In this document: positions 1 through 9,644 of the stretch, one piece after another
Layout: every line of letters starts with the position of its first letter
Position numbering within the stretch: position 1 is the stretch's first letter
NCBI GenBank assembly: GCA_034003245.1
Contig: JAVEYY010000001.1
Coordinates: 149,353-213,352 of the forward strand
Origin: Perlabentimonas sp034003245
Lineage (GTDB): Bacteria > Bacteroidota > Bacteroidia > Bacteroidales > Tenuifilaceae
Direction of reading: 5' to 3'
DNA length: 64,000 nucleotides
Position numbers and translations under genes: made by a program
The notes under the pieces: generated by a model
Databases searched by the model: none
Told to the model about the DNA's origin: nothing
What the model saw: the letters and a program-made list of their open reading frames with translations, nothing else

Positions 1-3000
1 GTTAAACTAGGGCTAAAGATGACGAACGACTGGGTCGAATTGTCGAAGATTGCCTGCAACCGCTCCTCTCGCTCCTGTACAGCTCGCTCAGCCATTTTCT
101 GGAGAGTAACATCTCGCACAAAACAGGCAAGCATATTCCCGGTTTCAACGGGAATCACAAAAACCGTAAGCTGGATATATGCTGGTTCATCGTTCACGGC
201 AAAGCATACATCGTGTACCACGTTGGTGGCAAAACTAGTCGACTTGCCTGTGCTAAGCATATCCATGGTGACCCGCTTAAGCATGTCATCGGAAGGTGAA
301 TGGCCGTTGATGGAGGGTAACAGTTTATGGAAGTCCCAAACAAACATACCCAAGGCCACGTCGGCAGATATATTTGTAACGGTCTCAAGAGCCTTATTCC
401 AGGCAACTATTCTCCCATTCTCATCGGCGAGGACAATGCCGTCGGGCGACTGCTCTATCATTCTCCGTAGCTTAAGCTCGCTATCGCGAAGAGCCTCCTC
501 GGCTTTTTTTAACTCGGTGATATCCTCCTTTACGGCAATAAAGTTGATTATCTTGCCCTTGCTATTCTTAACGGGGGAAATAGAAGCCGACTCCCAGTAG
601 AGACTTCCATCCTTTTTCCGATTTACCAGCTGACACCGCCACTCTTTCCCGGACAGAATTGTACCCCATAGATCCTTGAAGAAGTTTCTATTGTGAAAAC
701 CTGAGTTTAGCACGCGGGGATTTTGGCCAATCGCCTCCTGAAAGGAGTAACCTGTAATTTGTGTAAACTTGGGGTTTACATACTCAATAGTTCCTTTTTT
801 GTCGGTAATTACAATTGACGCTGAGCTCTGCTCTACTGCAACCGAAAGCATCGAAATTTTTTCAGCATCAGCCCTACGCTGAAGCATGCCCCACACCGAA
901 GCCATCAGAAGTTTAAGCTGATTTAAATCGGTTTCGCTGTAATCCGATTCCTTATTTGCCATCCCCACAACAGCAATAACTTTTTCACTATCAATAATAG
1001 GGATAGAGATAAATCGATTTAGAAAAACCTGATCAGTAGGGATATCAAAAATTAACTGCTGTGCTGGGTTATTGACAACCATCTCTTTGCCATGGAGGAC
1101 AACAGCGCTCAAGACACCTGCATCAGTGGAGTCAAATGCCTCTCGTGGTGCTAGTTGAGGTATATCAGCATCTCTGTGCTGTGCCCAAGATTTAAGTTTA
1201 AACTCACTGGTCAGCTTATCGCGCAGATAAACGAACCCAACCTTGCTGTTTGTCAGGTATAAAATCTCATCGAGGGCAAATTTCAGTATCTCGCTTGTGC
1301 TGTCCACTTTTTGCTCAAAAATTCGAACTATAGCTTTAAGGCGTTCCGCATTGATCTGGTTTTCCTCCTCTGCCCTTTTCCTTTCGGTTATATCTGTAAT
1401 AACTCCAATTATACCCATGGGATTGCCCTTGGAGTCAATAAGGGGGGCTTTATCAAATATTACAGACCTATTCTCACCGGTTGAGGACTGAATAAAAGTC
1501 TCGTAGCTCTGTGTATTTAGCGTCGCCAGTAGCTCCTGATCTTTTTCCCAGTAATTCTGCGCTAAATGGGCAGGTGCAACATCAAAGACCGATTTCCCCA
1601 CCAATTGTGAAAGCGAAAGGCCCATAAATGATTCGAAAGCCTTGTTACAACCCAAATATTTTCCCAAAATATTTTTATAGAAAATGGGGTTTGGAATGGT
1701 TTGCATCAGGGTTTCGAGGAAATCCTTTTGCTCTTTAATCTGGTGCTCATATTTTTTTTGGTCGGTAATATCGGTAAATGTTGCATACACCCTATAGGGC
1801 TTTTCACTATTCTCGATAAATTCTGGAATAGCATTTACCAGTATCCATCTATGTTCCTTTTTTGTTGGATGAAATATGCCCATTACCTTCCCGGTAACGG
1901 GTTTTCCTGTAAGTAAAGCTATCATGGCGGGATGCTGATCTCCCTGAAGGGTTTCACCAGCCTCAGTAATAGCCCTCCATTCGGGGTGCGCCGAGGTACG
2001 TCCCTGCATCTGATCGAGCGTAAGCCCAAGAATTCGTTGAGCGGCACCATTTGCTGAAATTATGAGACCCTTTTCGTCCTGGTAAACAACTCCCTGCTCC
2101 ATGGTTTCGAAAAGCATCCGGTACTTATGCTCGCTCTCGCGAAGGGCGTCCTGCACTCTTTTTCGTTCCGTAATATTATCCAGCATCTCCACAACAGCCT
2201 CCACCTCACCCTTGTCGTTAAGAATTGGCGTAGAAACAACCCTGTAAATCATGGTTCCCAAGGGGGTTTTCATTTCGTGCTCTGTTTCGTGGGTTTTGCC
2301 ATCGGCAAAGGTTTTTAACACTGGGCACTCGGCGCAGGGCTCACCCGGAGGGGGAGATCCAAACGCGCAATAGCAGAATGGATTCGTACTAAAATCGGCA
2401 TTGGGAAACCATTTGCTTATTTGGGGATTAACCTGCAACACTTTCAAATCCTTGCTTAGCAACGAAACACCAACGGATAAATTATTGAACAGGCTTTGGA
2501 ACTTTTCTTCACTTCGCTTCAGGGCAAGTTCGGCAAGTTTACGTATGGTTATATCCATCATTGTACCTCTAAGCCTAAAGGGTTTGCCGTTGTTTAGCTC
2601 AACGTTCACCTCCTCTCGAATCCAAACCACACTTCCCTCAGAAGTTAAAAACCGATACTCCATCTCATGATCCTGTCCCTTTGAAGTGGCCAACTTGCAG
2701 GTAGAGATTGTGGTGTCCCTATCGTCGGGGTGTATACGATTGGCCCAAAACTCAAAGTTAACCCATTGGTTGGGAGCAAATCCCAGAAATCGCTCAACCT
2801 GAGGCGAGAGGTAAACCCACCTATCTGCTACAAGATCGAACTCCCAGAAAATTGTCTTTGTGGTTTCAATTAACCTTCTATGGCGCTGCTCGCTTAGGGA
2901 GAGCGCCTCCTCCGCCCTCAACTTATCGGTTATGTCGTGAATTAGCGAGTACAAAACGGTTCGATCGTTAAACATAATCGGGCCGCTAAAAACCTCAACA

Positions 3001-4964
3001 TCTCTAATTGATCCATCCTGTAAGCGATGCTGAAAAACAAAATGCCGTCGTTGACTCGCCACCGCTTGTTCCAACTGAATGGAAAGTTCATGGGCTGGTA
3101 GTGTGTTAATATCGCCAATGTTCATCCCTATCAGCAGCTCCCTATCCCACCCATAGAACTTAACTGCAGCAGGATTTGCATCTACAATACCCCCGTTCCG
3201 AGGGTCGATAATAAGCATGGCGGCATGGCTATTCTCAAACAAACTTCGGTAACGCTCCTCGCTTTGGATAAGGTCTGCTTGTAATTGCTTTTCTTGAGTT
3301 ATATCGTTTACAATAACCGCAAACTGATCCTTTGCTGGAGAGTAGGCATGCACCTTGAAAAACTTCGCAAGTGGTTTTGAGTAACTCTCTAAGTTAACGG
3401 GCTCTCCCGTTGTTGCAACCTTACCGAACATATCGATCCAGAACTGCTCAATGTCGGGCAACACCTCGCGTACGGTTTTATTGATAATCCGTTCGCGGGT
3501 TAAACCGGTAATATTCTCGTACCCATTATTTACATCCGTAAAGCGATAATCGACTACATTCCCCTCATTATCCTTAATCACCTCGTGTAAAGCAAGCCCT
3601 TGTGGCATTTGCGTAACCAAGAGCCTATGCTTCTCCTCGCTATCTTGAATCGCTCCTTGAGTTCTAAGTAACTCTGTTACATCACGTGTAGTCTCAACCA
3701 CGTGGTTTACATGGCCATTCTCATCAAATATTGGGGAAAGAATGATGTCGACAAACAATTTCTCACCGTTTGACCCAACGTGCTCGTGGATATAGGTGCA
3801 CGATTTTCCTGTATTAAAAACGTTTATCAGCTCGCAAACCTCTCCCAATGAACTGCAGGGTTTGTTAGAACCATGAGTAATTGCAAAACATTTGCGTCCA
3901 AGAATCTCTTCGCGGGTTAATCCCGATTTTTCGACATAATTGTTATTAACATCGGCAATAACATAATTTCTGTCGATTACTAAAATACCCTCATGCAAGC
4001 CATGAAGAATTGTACGATAGTAATGCTCCCTTTCCCTTAACTTACAGTAGGCCTTTTGCTTGGTAAAAAACAAGGAGATTTGACTGGCAATTGCAGCCAC
4101 TAGCTCTCGCTCCTCGTGCAGCAAATCCACCGAACAGGATTCGGTCCTATTGCACGATATCACAATTTGCCCAACTTGAACATTAGCCTGCATAATAGGC
4201 TCGTTAAGATGAACCGACTTGCTGTTGAATTGATCGGACGACAGAACCTGATCGCCAAGGGTAATTTGCATACCAATACTCTCAGGAAAACGAAATGAGG
4301 CTTTGGCAATAGTGATAACCTCCTGCAAAAACTCCTCAGCTTGCTTATCTCCATCACTTGTTAGGGTCGAGATTTTAAGCAGACAGTTCAACTCCTTTAC
4401 CCTTTCTCTTAAATCGGCCTGATACCGAATTTCATTTGTGATATCTGTAACTGCACACCGAATAAGATATTTTTCGCCATCCCTAAGCCGATTACTATCT
4501 AATATTACAGTTTTCGTAACCTGTGGCAAATAAATGCTTAGGTTTATGCTACTTGGAATCCCTGTTTTGAGTAGGTGTTGAGTATGTATAAAAAAACTGT
4601 CCTGTGACTCGGGTGCAATAAGCTGGGTAACCTTGCTACCCTTTAAATCTCCCACGGGAATGCCTACCAACTTTGCGAAAGAGGTGTTAACCGACTCGAT
4701 AATATTTTTCTCGTTGAACACGACATACCCCACTGGAGCATTCTGGAATAAATCCACAAAATGCTGCTTCGACACCGTAAGTTCCTCCTGGATTCTCCTT
4801 AGTTCCTGATTCTGGTAAACCAGCTCCTGATGGTAAATACTAATATCCTCAAACAACTCCTCGATAGATTTTCTCTTAAGTGTATCCTTGTCAATACTGT
4901 GCTCATTGAGTAATTCCTGAATTTTACTTCGGAAGTACTCCATCTTCAAATCATCCTGCTCCAT
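1..4964 (-). CDS. Giant multi-PAS/GAF sensor protein, N-terminal part (gene continues past left edge)
   Basis: The minus-strand frame is open from an ATG at 4964 to the window edge, about 1,650 codons. Reading it gives a short coiled-coil N-terminus (HQELVYQNQELRRIQEEL), then at least ten PAS domains, recognised by repeated starts such as RYRSLFENSHAAMLIID and KLRRMIEQSPDGIVLADENG and by linkers such as DITERKRAEE. Two GAF-like domains lie after PAS 1 and PAS 8, and an eleventh PAS begins at the edge. No histidine-kinase or output domain is inside the window, so the kinase assignment is inference from architecture. There is no signal peptide or obvious membrane segment, so a cytoplasmic sensor is likely. 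One PAS contains a Cys-rich stretch (CYCAFGSPPPGEPCAECP), perhaps metal- or redox-binding. It is divergent from the U32 gene, with 188 bases between them. Confidence 0.85.
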   Translation of the reverse strand, partial: MEQDDLKMEYFRSKIQELLNEHSIDKDTLKRKSIEELFEDISIYHQELVYQNQELRRIQEELTVSKQHFVDLFQNAPVGYVVFNEKNIIESVNTSFAKLVGIPVGDLKGSKVTQLIAPESQDSFFIHTQHLLKTGIPSSINLSIYLPQVTKTVILDSNRLRDGEKYLIRCAVTDITNEIRYQADLRERVKELNCLLKISTLTSDGDKQAEEFLQEVITIAKASFRFPESIGMQITLGDQVLSSDQFNSKSVHLNEPIMQANVQVGQIVISCNRTESCSVDLLHEERELVAAIASQISLFFTKQKAYCKLREREHYYRTILHGLHEGILVIDRNYVIADVNNNYVEKSGLTREEILGRKCFAITHGSNKPCSSLGEVCELINVFNTGKSCTYIHEHVGSNGEKLFVDIILSPIFDENGHVNHVVETTRDVTELLRTQGAIQDSEEKHRLLVTQMPQGLALHEVIKDNEGNVVDYRFTDVNNGYENITGLTRERIINKTVREVLPDIEQFWIDMFGKVATTGEPVNLESYSKPLAKFFKVHAYSPAKDQFAVIVNDITQEKQLQADLIQSEERYRSLFENSHAAMLIIDPRNGGIVDANPAAVKFYGWDRELLIGMNIGDINTLPAHELSIQLEQAVASQRRHFVFQHRLQDGSIRDVEVFSGPIMFNDRTVLYSLIHDITDKLRAEEALSLSEQRHRRLIETTKTIFWEFDLVADRWVYLSPQVERFLGFAPNQWVNFEFWANRIHPDDRDTTISTCKLATSKGQDHEMEYRFLTSEGSVVWIREEVNVELNNGKPFRLRGTMMDITIRKLAELALKRSEEKFQSLFNNLSVGVSLLSKDLKVLQVNPQISKWFPNADFSTNPFCYCAFGSPPPGEPCAECPVLKTFADGKTHETEHEMKTPLGTMIYRVVSTPILNDKGEVEAVVEMLDNITERKRVQDALRESEHKYRMLFETMEQGVVYQDEKGLIISANGAAQRILGLTLDQMQGRTSAHPEWRAITEAGETLQGDQHPAMIALLTGKPVTGKVMGIFHPTKKEHRWILVNAIPEFIENSEKPYRVYATFTDITDQKKYEHQIKEQKDFLETLMQTIPNPIFYKNILGKYLGCNKAFESFMGLSLSQLVGKSVFDVAPAHLAQNYWEKDQELLATLNTQSYETFIQSSTGENRSVIFDKAPLIDSKGNPMGIIGVITDITERKRAEEENQINAERLKAIVRIFEQKVDSTSEILKFALDEILYLTNSKVGFVYLRDKLTSEFKLKSWAQHRDADIPQLAPREAFDSTDAGVLSAVVLHGKEMVVNNPAQQLIFDIPTDQVFLNRFISIPIIDSEKVIAVVGMANKESDYSETDLNQLKLLMASVWGMLQRRADAEKISMLSVAVEQSSASIVITDKKGTIEYVNPKFTQITGYSFQEAIGQNPRVLNSGFHNRNFFKDLWGTILSGKEWRCQLVNRKKDGSLYWESASISPVKNSKGKIINFIAVKEDITELKKAEEALRDSELKLRRMIEQSPDGIVLADENGRIVAWNKALETVTNISADVALGMFVWDFHKLLPSINGHSPSDDMLKRVTMDMLSTGKSTSFATNVVHDVCFAVNDEPAYIQLTVFVIPVETGNMLACFVRDVTLQKMAERAVQEREERLQAIFDNSTQSFVIFSPSL

Positions 4965-5152
4965 AGCATATCGTTTAGTTAATCTATACCCAGAAAGTTC
5001 ACACATTTACCTTAAGCAAAAAGTTTGTCACTTATGCTTATCTTTACCACCCGATTGCAGGCATTATGTAAATGCTAAATAACCCGCTATAAAATCAATA
5101 AATATAGATACATCAAGCTAATTTGCAATAAGCTTTTTCACGTATTTGCTGC

Positions 5153-6985
5153 ATGTCCACTCATAATAAAATAGAATTATTGTGCCCAGCCAAAAATTTG
5201 GAAACTGGGATTGCCGCCATTAACCATGGTGCCGATGCTGTATATATTGGTTACCAAAGTTTTGGAGCTCGCGAAGCGGCAGGAAATCCTTTGAATGATT
5301 TAGAAAGTCTTATCCAGTACGCACATCTGTACCATTCAAGGGTGTACATTACGCTTAATACAATCCTTTACGATAGTGAGATGGATGAGGTACAGCACCT
5401 AATACATCAATTCCACAATATGGGTGCCGATGCTTTAATAATTCAGGATATGGGGATTCTAGAAATGGACTTACCACCAATTTCACTCCATGCAAGTACT
5501 CAAACAAATAACTTTACCGTGGAAAAGGTGAAGTTCCTAGAAGACATTGGTATCCAAAGGGTAATTCTGGCCCGAGAGTTATCGCTAATGGAAATTAGCA
5601 AGATTAGACGTTCTACTTCAGTTGAACTCGAGGCATTTATTCATGGTGCCCTATGCGTTAGCTTTAGCGGACAGTGCTACTTAAGTCATGCATTAACTGG
5701 TCGGAGCGCTAACCGTGGCGAATGTGCCCAGCCCTGCCGCTCCAGGTACAACTTAGTTGATAGCACGGGGAAACTAATTGCCAATAATAAGCATCTTTTA
5801 TCGCTCAAAGATTTTAACCAATCGCAGAATATAAGAGCACTTGTCGATGCCGGAGTCTCATCGCTTAAGATTGAGGGTAGGCTTAAGGATATGGGATATG
5901 TAAAAAATATCACCGCACACTACCGACAAATTCTCGACAAAATCCTGGAACAGGATTCAAATTTGAGTAAAGCATCATCGGGTAAATGTGTCTACTCCTT
6001 TTCACCAGAACCAAATCGCACATTTAACCGTGGCTATACCTCCTACTTTGCCAAAGGACGCAGCGTAAATATGGCATCGTTAAATACTCCCAAATCAACA
6101 GGTATGCTTATTGGGCAGGTTGTCTCGTGCACAAAGGAGTTTATCTCCATTAAGTCAACAATAGAGATAAATAATAACGATGGGCTCTGTTTTTTTGATA
6201 GGGATGATAAGCTTTTGGGATTCAAGGTAAACCGAGTTGAGGTAGATCGTATTTACCCAAGCGAACCCGTAAATATTCCGATGGGTACCAACATTTACAG
6301 AAACTATGATCATAATTTTTCTCAAACCTTAAAAAATGACAACACATCGAGGCGACGTATTGATGCCTCAGTTAAGGTTGAGTTTTCTGAACAATACATA
6401 AAAGTATCGATTTGCGACGAAGATTCTGTGAAAACTCATATCAAATTTCAGCATAATGGATCGCCTGCAAATTCGACCGAAAGGATGATAGATATAATCA
6501 AAAAGCAGTTTTCCAAAACAGGGAACACAGCATACAATATTTTTGATATTGGGGTAGTTTTAGATGGCAAGTCAGTTCCCTTTTTATCTGTTGGGCAAAT
6601 CAATGAATTCCGAAGGAAACTGATTGAGCAACACACTCTCCGAAGAGTAGACTCTCATCCAGTTAAACGAAAAATAATTGAACCAAATTCAACCCCTTAC
6701 CCCGAGAAAAAGCTATCATATAAGGCAAATATCAGCAATAAATTAGCGGAACGGTTTTACAAAAAGCATGGTGTTGAGCAATTGGAGAAGGCTTTTGAAC
6801 TAGCTAGCCTCCCTTATGGTAAAGAAGTTATGACAACACGTTATTGCATTCTCTCAGAGTTGGGGTTATGCGACGGAACTAAAGGTCCGGGACAGGTGAA
6901 GTATTTTTTGCAGGATAATAATCAAAAGTATCCTCTACACTTTAACTGCAGCAGGTGTGAAATGAAAATCTATTTCCCAGAGTAA
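5153..6985 (+). CDS. U32 family peptidase / RlhA-like tRNA- or rRNA-hydroxylation protein
   Basis: This 610-residue protein has the U32 signature at about residues 162-197: FIHGALCVSFSGQCYLSHAL followed by GRSANRGECAQPCR, with the conserved cysteines of the family. The N-terminal half (ELLCPAKNLETGIAAINHGADAVYIG) is the TIM-barrel-like U32 core. The C-terminal tail carries more cysteines (YCILSELGLCDGT, NCSRCEMKIYF), as in long Bacteroidota members. Known relatives (RlhA, TrhP) take part in hydroxylating 23S rRNA C2501 or tRNA uridines and use an iron-sulfur cluster. Which RNA is modified here cannot be told from sequence; the long form with a central DUF3656-like region favours RlhA. The ATG at 5153 is the first in frame and follows an AT-rich leader. 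It stands alone on the plus strand. Confidence 0.85.
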   Translation: MSTHNKIELLCPAKNLETGIAAINHGADAVYIGYQSFGAREAAGNPLNDLESLIQYAHLYHSRVYITLNTILYDSEMDEVQHLIHQFHNMGADALIIQDMGILEMDLPPISLHASTQTNNFTVEKVKFLEDIGIQRVILARELSLMEISKIRRSTSVELEAFIHGALCVSFSGQCYLSHALTGRSANRGECAQPCRSRYNLVDSTGKLIANNKHLLSLKDFNQSQNIRALVDAGVSSLKIEGRLKDMGYVKNITAHYRQILDKILEQDSNLSKASSGKCVYSFSPEPNRTFNRGYTSYFAKGRSVNMASLNTPKSTGMLIGQVVSCTKEFISIKSTIEINNNDGLCFFDRDDKLLGFKVNRVEVDRIYPSEPVNIPMGTNIYRNYDHNFSQTLKNDNTSRRRIDASVKVEFSEQYIKVSICDEDSVKTHIKFQHNGSPANSTERMIDIIKKQFSKTGNTAYNIFDIGVVLDGKSVPFLSVGQINEFRRKLIEQHTLRRVDSHPVKRKIIEPNSTPYPEKKLSYKANISNKLAERFYKKHGVEQLEKAFELASLPYGKEVMTTRYCILSELGLCDGTKGPGQVKYFLQDNNQKYPLHFNCSRCEMKIYFPE

Positions 6986-7068
6986 CTAGTGCTTTTTCAG
7001 GAAAAAAGTTAATCCTAGCATAAACTTCACAATCTATTTTTTGTTGATAATTAATTGGCACGTGATTT

Positions 7069-7099
7069 TTTGTTGAAATATTTTGTATCTTTATATCTG
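7069..7099 (+). promoter_or_regulatory. Candidate Bacteroidota-type promoter
   Basis: TTTG at 7069-7072, a 19-base spacer, and TATATCTG at 7092-7099, close to the TTTG-N19/20-TAnnTTTG consensus of the Bacteroidota housekeeping sigma factor. It lies 26 bases before the ATG at 7126. Confidence 0.5.
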
Positions 7100-7125
7100 T
7101 TTGTATAACTCAATAATAACCTCAT

Positions 7126-7506
7126 ATGGATGTTCTCTCGATTAAAGGCACAAGCCAGTACCCAGAGGTGCTACTTGATAAAAAAGCAGGAAAGCTAGAA
7201 ATCTCAGGCAATTCACTTCCCGAGGATGCTAAGGGATTTTTTGAGCCAATAATTGATTGGATAAATCACTACCTGGAGTCTCCCGCCGAAGCTACTACTA
7301 TTACATTTAGGATGATCTATTACAACACCCCCAGCTCAAAAATACTTTTCCAACTGTTAAAGAAGTTTGAATCAATTCACAACAAAACGAGCAAGGTGAA
7401 AATTATTTGGCATTACCCCGATGACGATATCGACATGAAGGAGGCAGGCAAGGATTTCTCCGAAACCATAAAAGTGCCATTCGACTTAATCGCCTACAAG
7501 GAATAA
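7126..7506 (+). CDS. SiaC-like regulatory phosphoprotein (DUF1987)
   Basis: This 126-residue protein has the features of the SiaC/DUF1987 family: an N-terminal strand pair (LDKKAGKLEISGNSLPEDAKGFFEPI), the FRMIYYNTPSSKILFQLL stretch holding the phosphorylatable Thr/Ser of the fold, and a VKIIWHYPDDDIDMKEAGKDF segment. In Pseudomonas, SiaC is a STAS/anti-anti-sigma-like protein switched by the kinase SiaB and phosphatase SiaA to control diguanylate cyclase activity. Neither partner is next to it here, so it may pair with distant SiaA/SiaB-like genes or act otherwise. It is a single-gene transcript with its own promoter and terminator. The length is normal for the family. Confidence 0.75.
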   Translation: MDVLSIKGTSQYPEVLLDKKAGKLEISGNSLPEDAKGFFEPIIDWINHYLESPAEATTITFRMIYYNTPSSKILFQLLKKFESIHNKTSKVKIIWHYPDDDIDMKEAGKDFSETIKVPFDLIAYKE

Positions 7507-7532
7507 AAAAAGCTGACCCGTGGTCAGCTTTT
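7506..7532. terminator. Bidirectional intrinsic terminator
   Basis: AAAAGCTGACC and GGTCAGCTTTT form an 11-bp perfect stem with a 3-base loop, with A/T runs on both sides. It sits between convergent genes ending at 7506 (plus) and 7555 (minus). Confidence 0.85.
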
Positions 7533-7554
7533 CTCTTGAATTCCGGTAAGCAAT

Positions 7555-8847
7555 CTACCAGTTGGTAGTGTATGTGTGATTGTAGATTCTGTAGGTTTTC
7601 CTCTCGCCGGTTTTATCGGATCTAAAATGAATGTACCCCGATAACATAGCAATCCGTTGCCCCGATGTTGAAGTTTTTTCAATGGAAAGGGGTTGGTAAA
7701 CATTAAGCGTTAATGCGTGATTACCTTTACCCGAGTAACTTTGCTGAACATTCTCAATGGTTATTGGTGCCTGCCCTGGAAGCTCTAGTTCTACCTTATC
7801 AATGGTAAAAGGAGCATCATACTTGGCTACTACAGTAATGCTCAGCGATGAGCTGCTAACTATACCATCAGCAATAGCGGCAGCGCTTAGCCTAATTGGC
7901 TCATTAACAAAAATAGCAGCCTTATCGGCGGTAATATCAAAATAAAAGTTTTTCTGTACGTTGTTATTGCCAAATCGGTAGGTTACGAGAATATTATTCT
8001 CGGGATCCTCGTAGCAATTGAAATAATCGTACTTGATTATGGTGTGATCATTATTGTTGATAGTGCTTGTTATTCTGGCACACTCCGAACGCGTTTGAGG
8101 ACGACGCGCGGTCTGAACAAAACGGCTTCCCAAGCGAAGAGCATACTTTAACTCGCCCAATCCGCTCTCCAGTTCAACCAGTTCAATGCTTTTGTATAAA
8201 GCTTGATATCGTGTAATGCCAAGGTTAGCCTTATCTTTTCGGCTATCCATAAAGTAATCGGCAAGGATACGGAGTTCTCCAATATTCTTTTCAATGTCGT
8301 CGATATTTGAAATATTATCGGCCGCGGCAAAAAGTTCATCAAGTTGCTTGGTCATTTCAACGTCGCGCTTTTTGAACTCCTCAACCAACTTCCAAATCTC
8401 GGTTCGGGGGAATGGATATTTTAGGTGATACTCAAACCTAACCGATCGGCTGGCCTTATTTTCGGTCTTCTCCCAGTAAAACTCCTCAACTTTAGCTAAA
8501 GAGATTCCCTGGAGAAACGGTACGGGACCAGATGTTGTAGTAGTAGTTGTGGCAAATTTCTCGAGGTAAGTAGACACCTTGTTCACGGTATTCTCTTCAA
8601 CCTTCATCTCCGATGTGGTTTGCACATTCTCGGCCACCGAGCTAACAATTTGCTCCTTAACCATGTTAAGAGCATTCTGTTGAGCCTCCTGAACGGTAGA
8701 CCCGCTTCCTGAGGTAATAATATAGTCCTTCTCAAGGCCATTGATCCACGCGGGTTTCCTTTTGCTGCTTGATTCTACTACCTTGGTTTGAGCGACGCAG
8801 GCAATGGTTATGGGCGAAAGGAGAAGTATAAGAAGCAATCGTTTCAT
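7555..8847 (-). CDS. Exported LPP20-like protein
   Basis: The start at 8847 (MKRLLLILLLSPITIACVAQ) is preferred over the upstream in-frame codon at 8901, because it opens directly into a signal peptide. The mature N-terminus (RKPAWINGLEKDYIITSGSG, then TVQEAQQNALNMVKEQIVSSV) resembles the LPP20 fold: a conserved P-x-W followed by an alanine-rich helix in which a glycine-rich strand precedes it. After residue ~170 comes a helical segment and then beta-rich C-terminal domains with VELELPGQAPITIENVQQ. It follows a terminator after the neighbouring lipoprotein gene, so it probably has its own promoter, yet it clusters with a second LPP20-like gene and four exported proteins. LPP20-like proteins are usually surface or periplasmic and often of unknown role. 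I can give no enzyme function. Confidence 0.65.
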   Translation of the reverse strand: MKRLLLILLLSPITIACVAQTKVVESSSKRKPAWINGLEKDYIITSGSGSTVQEAQQNALNMVKEQIVSSVAENVQTTSEMKVEENTVNKVSTYLEKFATTTTTTSGPVPFLQGISLAKVEEFYWEKTENKASRSVRFEYHLKYPFPRTEIWKLVEEFKKRDVEMTKQLDELFAAADNISNIDDIEKNIGELRILADYFMDSRKDKANLGITRYQALYKSIELVELESGLGELKYALRLGSRFVQTARRPQTRSECARITSTINNNDHTIIKYDYFNCYEDPENNILVTYRFGNNNVQKNFYFDITADKAAIFVNEPIRLSAAAIADGIVSSSSLSITVVAKYDAPFTIDKVELELPGQAPITIENVQQSYSGKGNHALTLNVYQPLSIEKTSTSGQRIAMLSGYIHFRSDKTGERKTYRIYNHTYTTNW

Positions 8848-8954
8848 TATTCTAGGGTATTTAGTATTTACGAGCCCATTTTCAATACTTGGAATGAGCA
8901 AAATTGTACTTAGAGGGCAAAAATGGCTTAATACAAGTGAAAGGTGATACTTGT

Positions 8955-8990
8955 TAAAAAATAGCCAGCAATCCTTCCGGATTGCTGGCT
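8955..8990 (-). terminator. Intrinsic terminator after the LPP20-like lipoprotein operon
   Basis: AGCCAGCAATCC pairs with GGATTGCTGGCT (12 bp, 4-base loop), followed on the minus strand by a T run. It ends the transcript that includes the gene stopping at 9006. Confidence 0.85.
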
Positions 8991-9005
8991 GGAATATTGC
9001 TAACC

Positions 9006-9584
9006 CTACTTCTGATTAGCTAGGTTTTCCATTTCTTGGTTGAAGATCTGCTCGAACTTCATTTTGTCATAATCCAGACGGAGTCTGTCGTCCTTGCTGA
9101 TGCTTTGTGTAACCTTGTTCAAAAGTTCGTCCTTAGCAACCTCTACAGCAACGTAAACGATGTAAGTTCCATCCTTCTGACGGGTTTCACTACATACAGT
9201 TGCCATGTTGTTAATCTCTTGGTTAACAACTGAACGGGTCATGTCTTCGAATTTCTCATTAAACTCATTAGCATCACCAACGGTAATGTCTTGAGTATAA
9301 CGATCGGTAACAGCCTTTATAGTACTGTTAATACCAGTTGCCAAAGCAGCTCTTGCATCGGTGCTAGCCTTACGCTTAGCTGCGCTTAGGTTTGTGCTCT
9401 CGCCCATACCAGTTCCACGGAAGTGAGTCCGTGTTGAGGGGAAATCGTTGTCGCTACATGGGATAACAATTTTAGTTCCCAGTCCATCGGTTAATTTTTT
9501 TCCACCACCGCAGCTAGCTAGTGTGAATGCACCTGCAATAACAACTACTGCAAAAAGGGCCTTAGTTAGTTCAAACTTTTTCAT
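9006..9584 (-). CDS. LPP20-family lipoprotein
   Basis: The ATG at 9584 (MKKFELTKALFAVVVIAGAF) opens into a signal peptide ending in the lipobox LASC, so the mature protein should be lipid-anchored. The mature part has FRGTGMGESTNLSAAKRKAS and TDARAALATGINSTIKAVTD, an alanine-rich helix after a glycine motif typical of the LPP20 fold, then KDGTYIVYVAVEVAKDELL, the closing strand. Length (about 190 residues) fits a single LPP20 domain with a short C-terminal helix. It is the last gene of a set of exported proteins running from 13999 to 9006, all minus strand with short gaps. The function of such operons is not known to me; surface or periplasmic envelope work is a guess. Confidence 0.75.
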   Translation of the reverse strand: MKKFELTKALFAVVVIAGAFTLASCGGGKKLTDGLGTKIVIPCSDNDFPSTRTHFRGTGMGESTNLSAAKRKASTDARAALATGINSTIKAVTDRYTQDITVGDANEFNEKFEDMTRSVVNQEINNMATVCSETRQKDGTYIVYVAVEVAKDELLNKVTQSISKDDRLRLDYDKMKFEQIFNQEMENLANQK

Positions 9585-9644
9585 AATCGTCAAAAATTTA
9601 GGTTAAAAAATTAATTGTTAGTAAAACTTGGTTAAAAAATTCAT

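Noticed and set aside
19..600. 193-codon plus-strand frame at the left edge
   Set aside because: Antisense to the PAS-sensor gene, whose minus-strand frame is continuous with clear PAS motifs.
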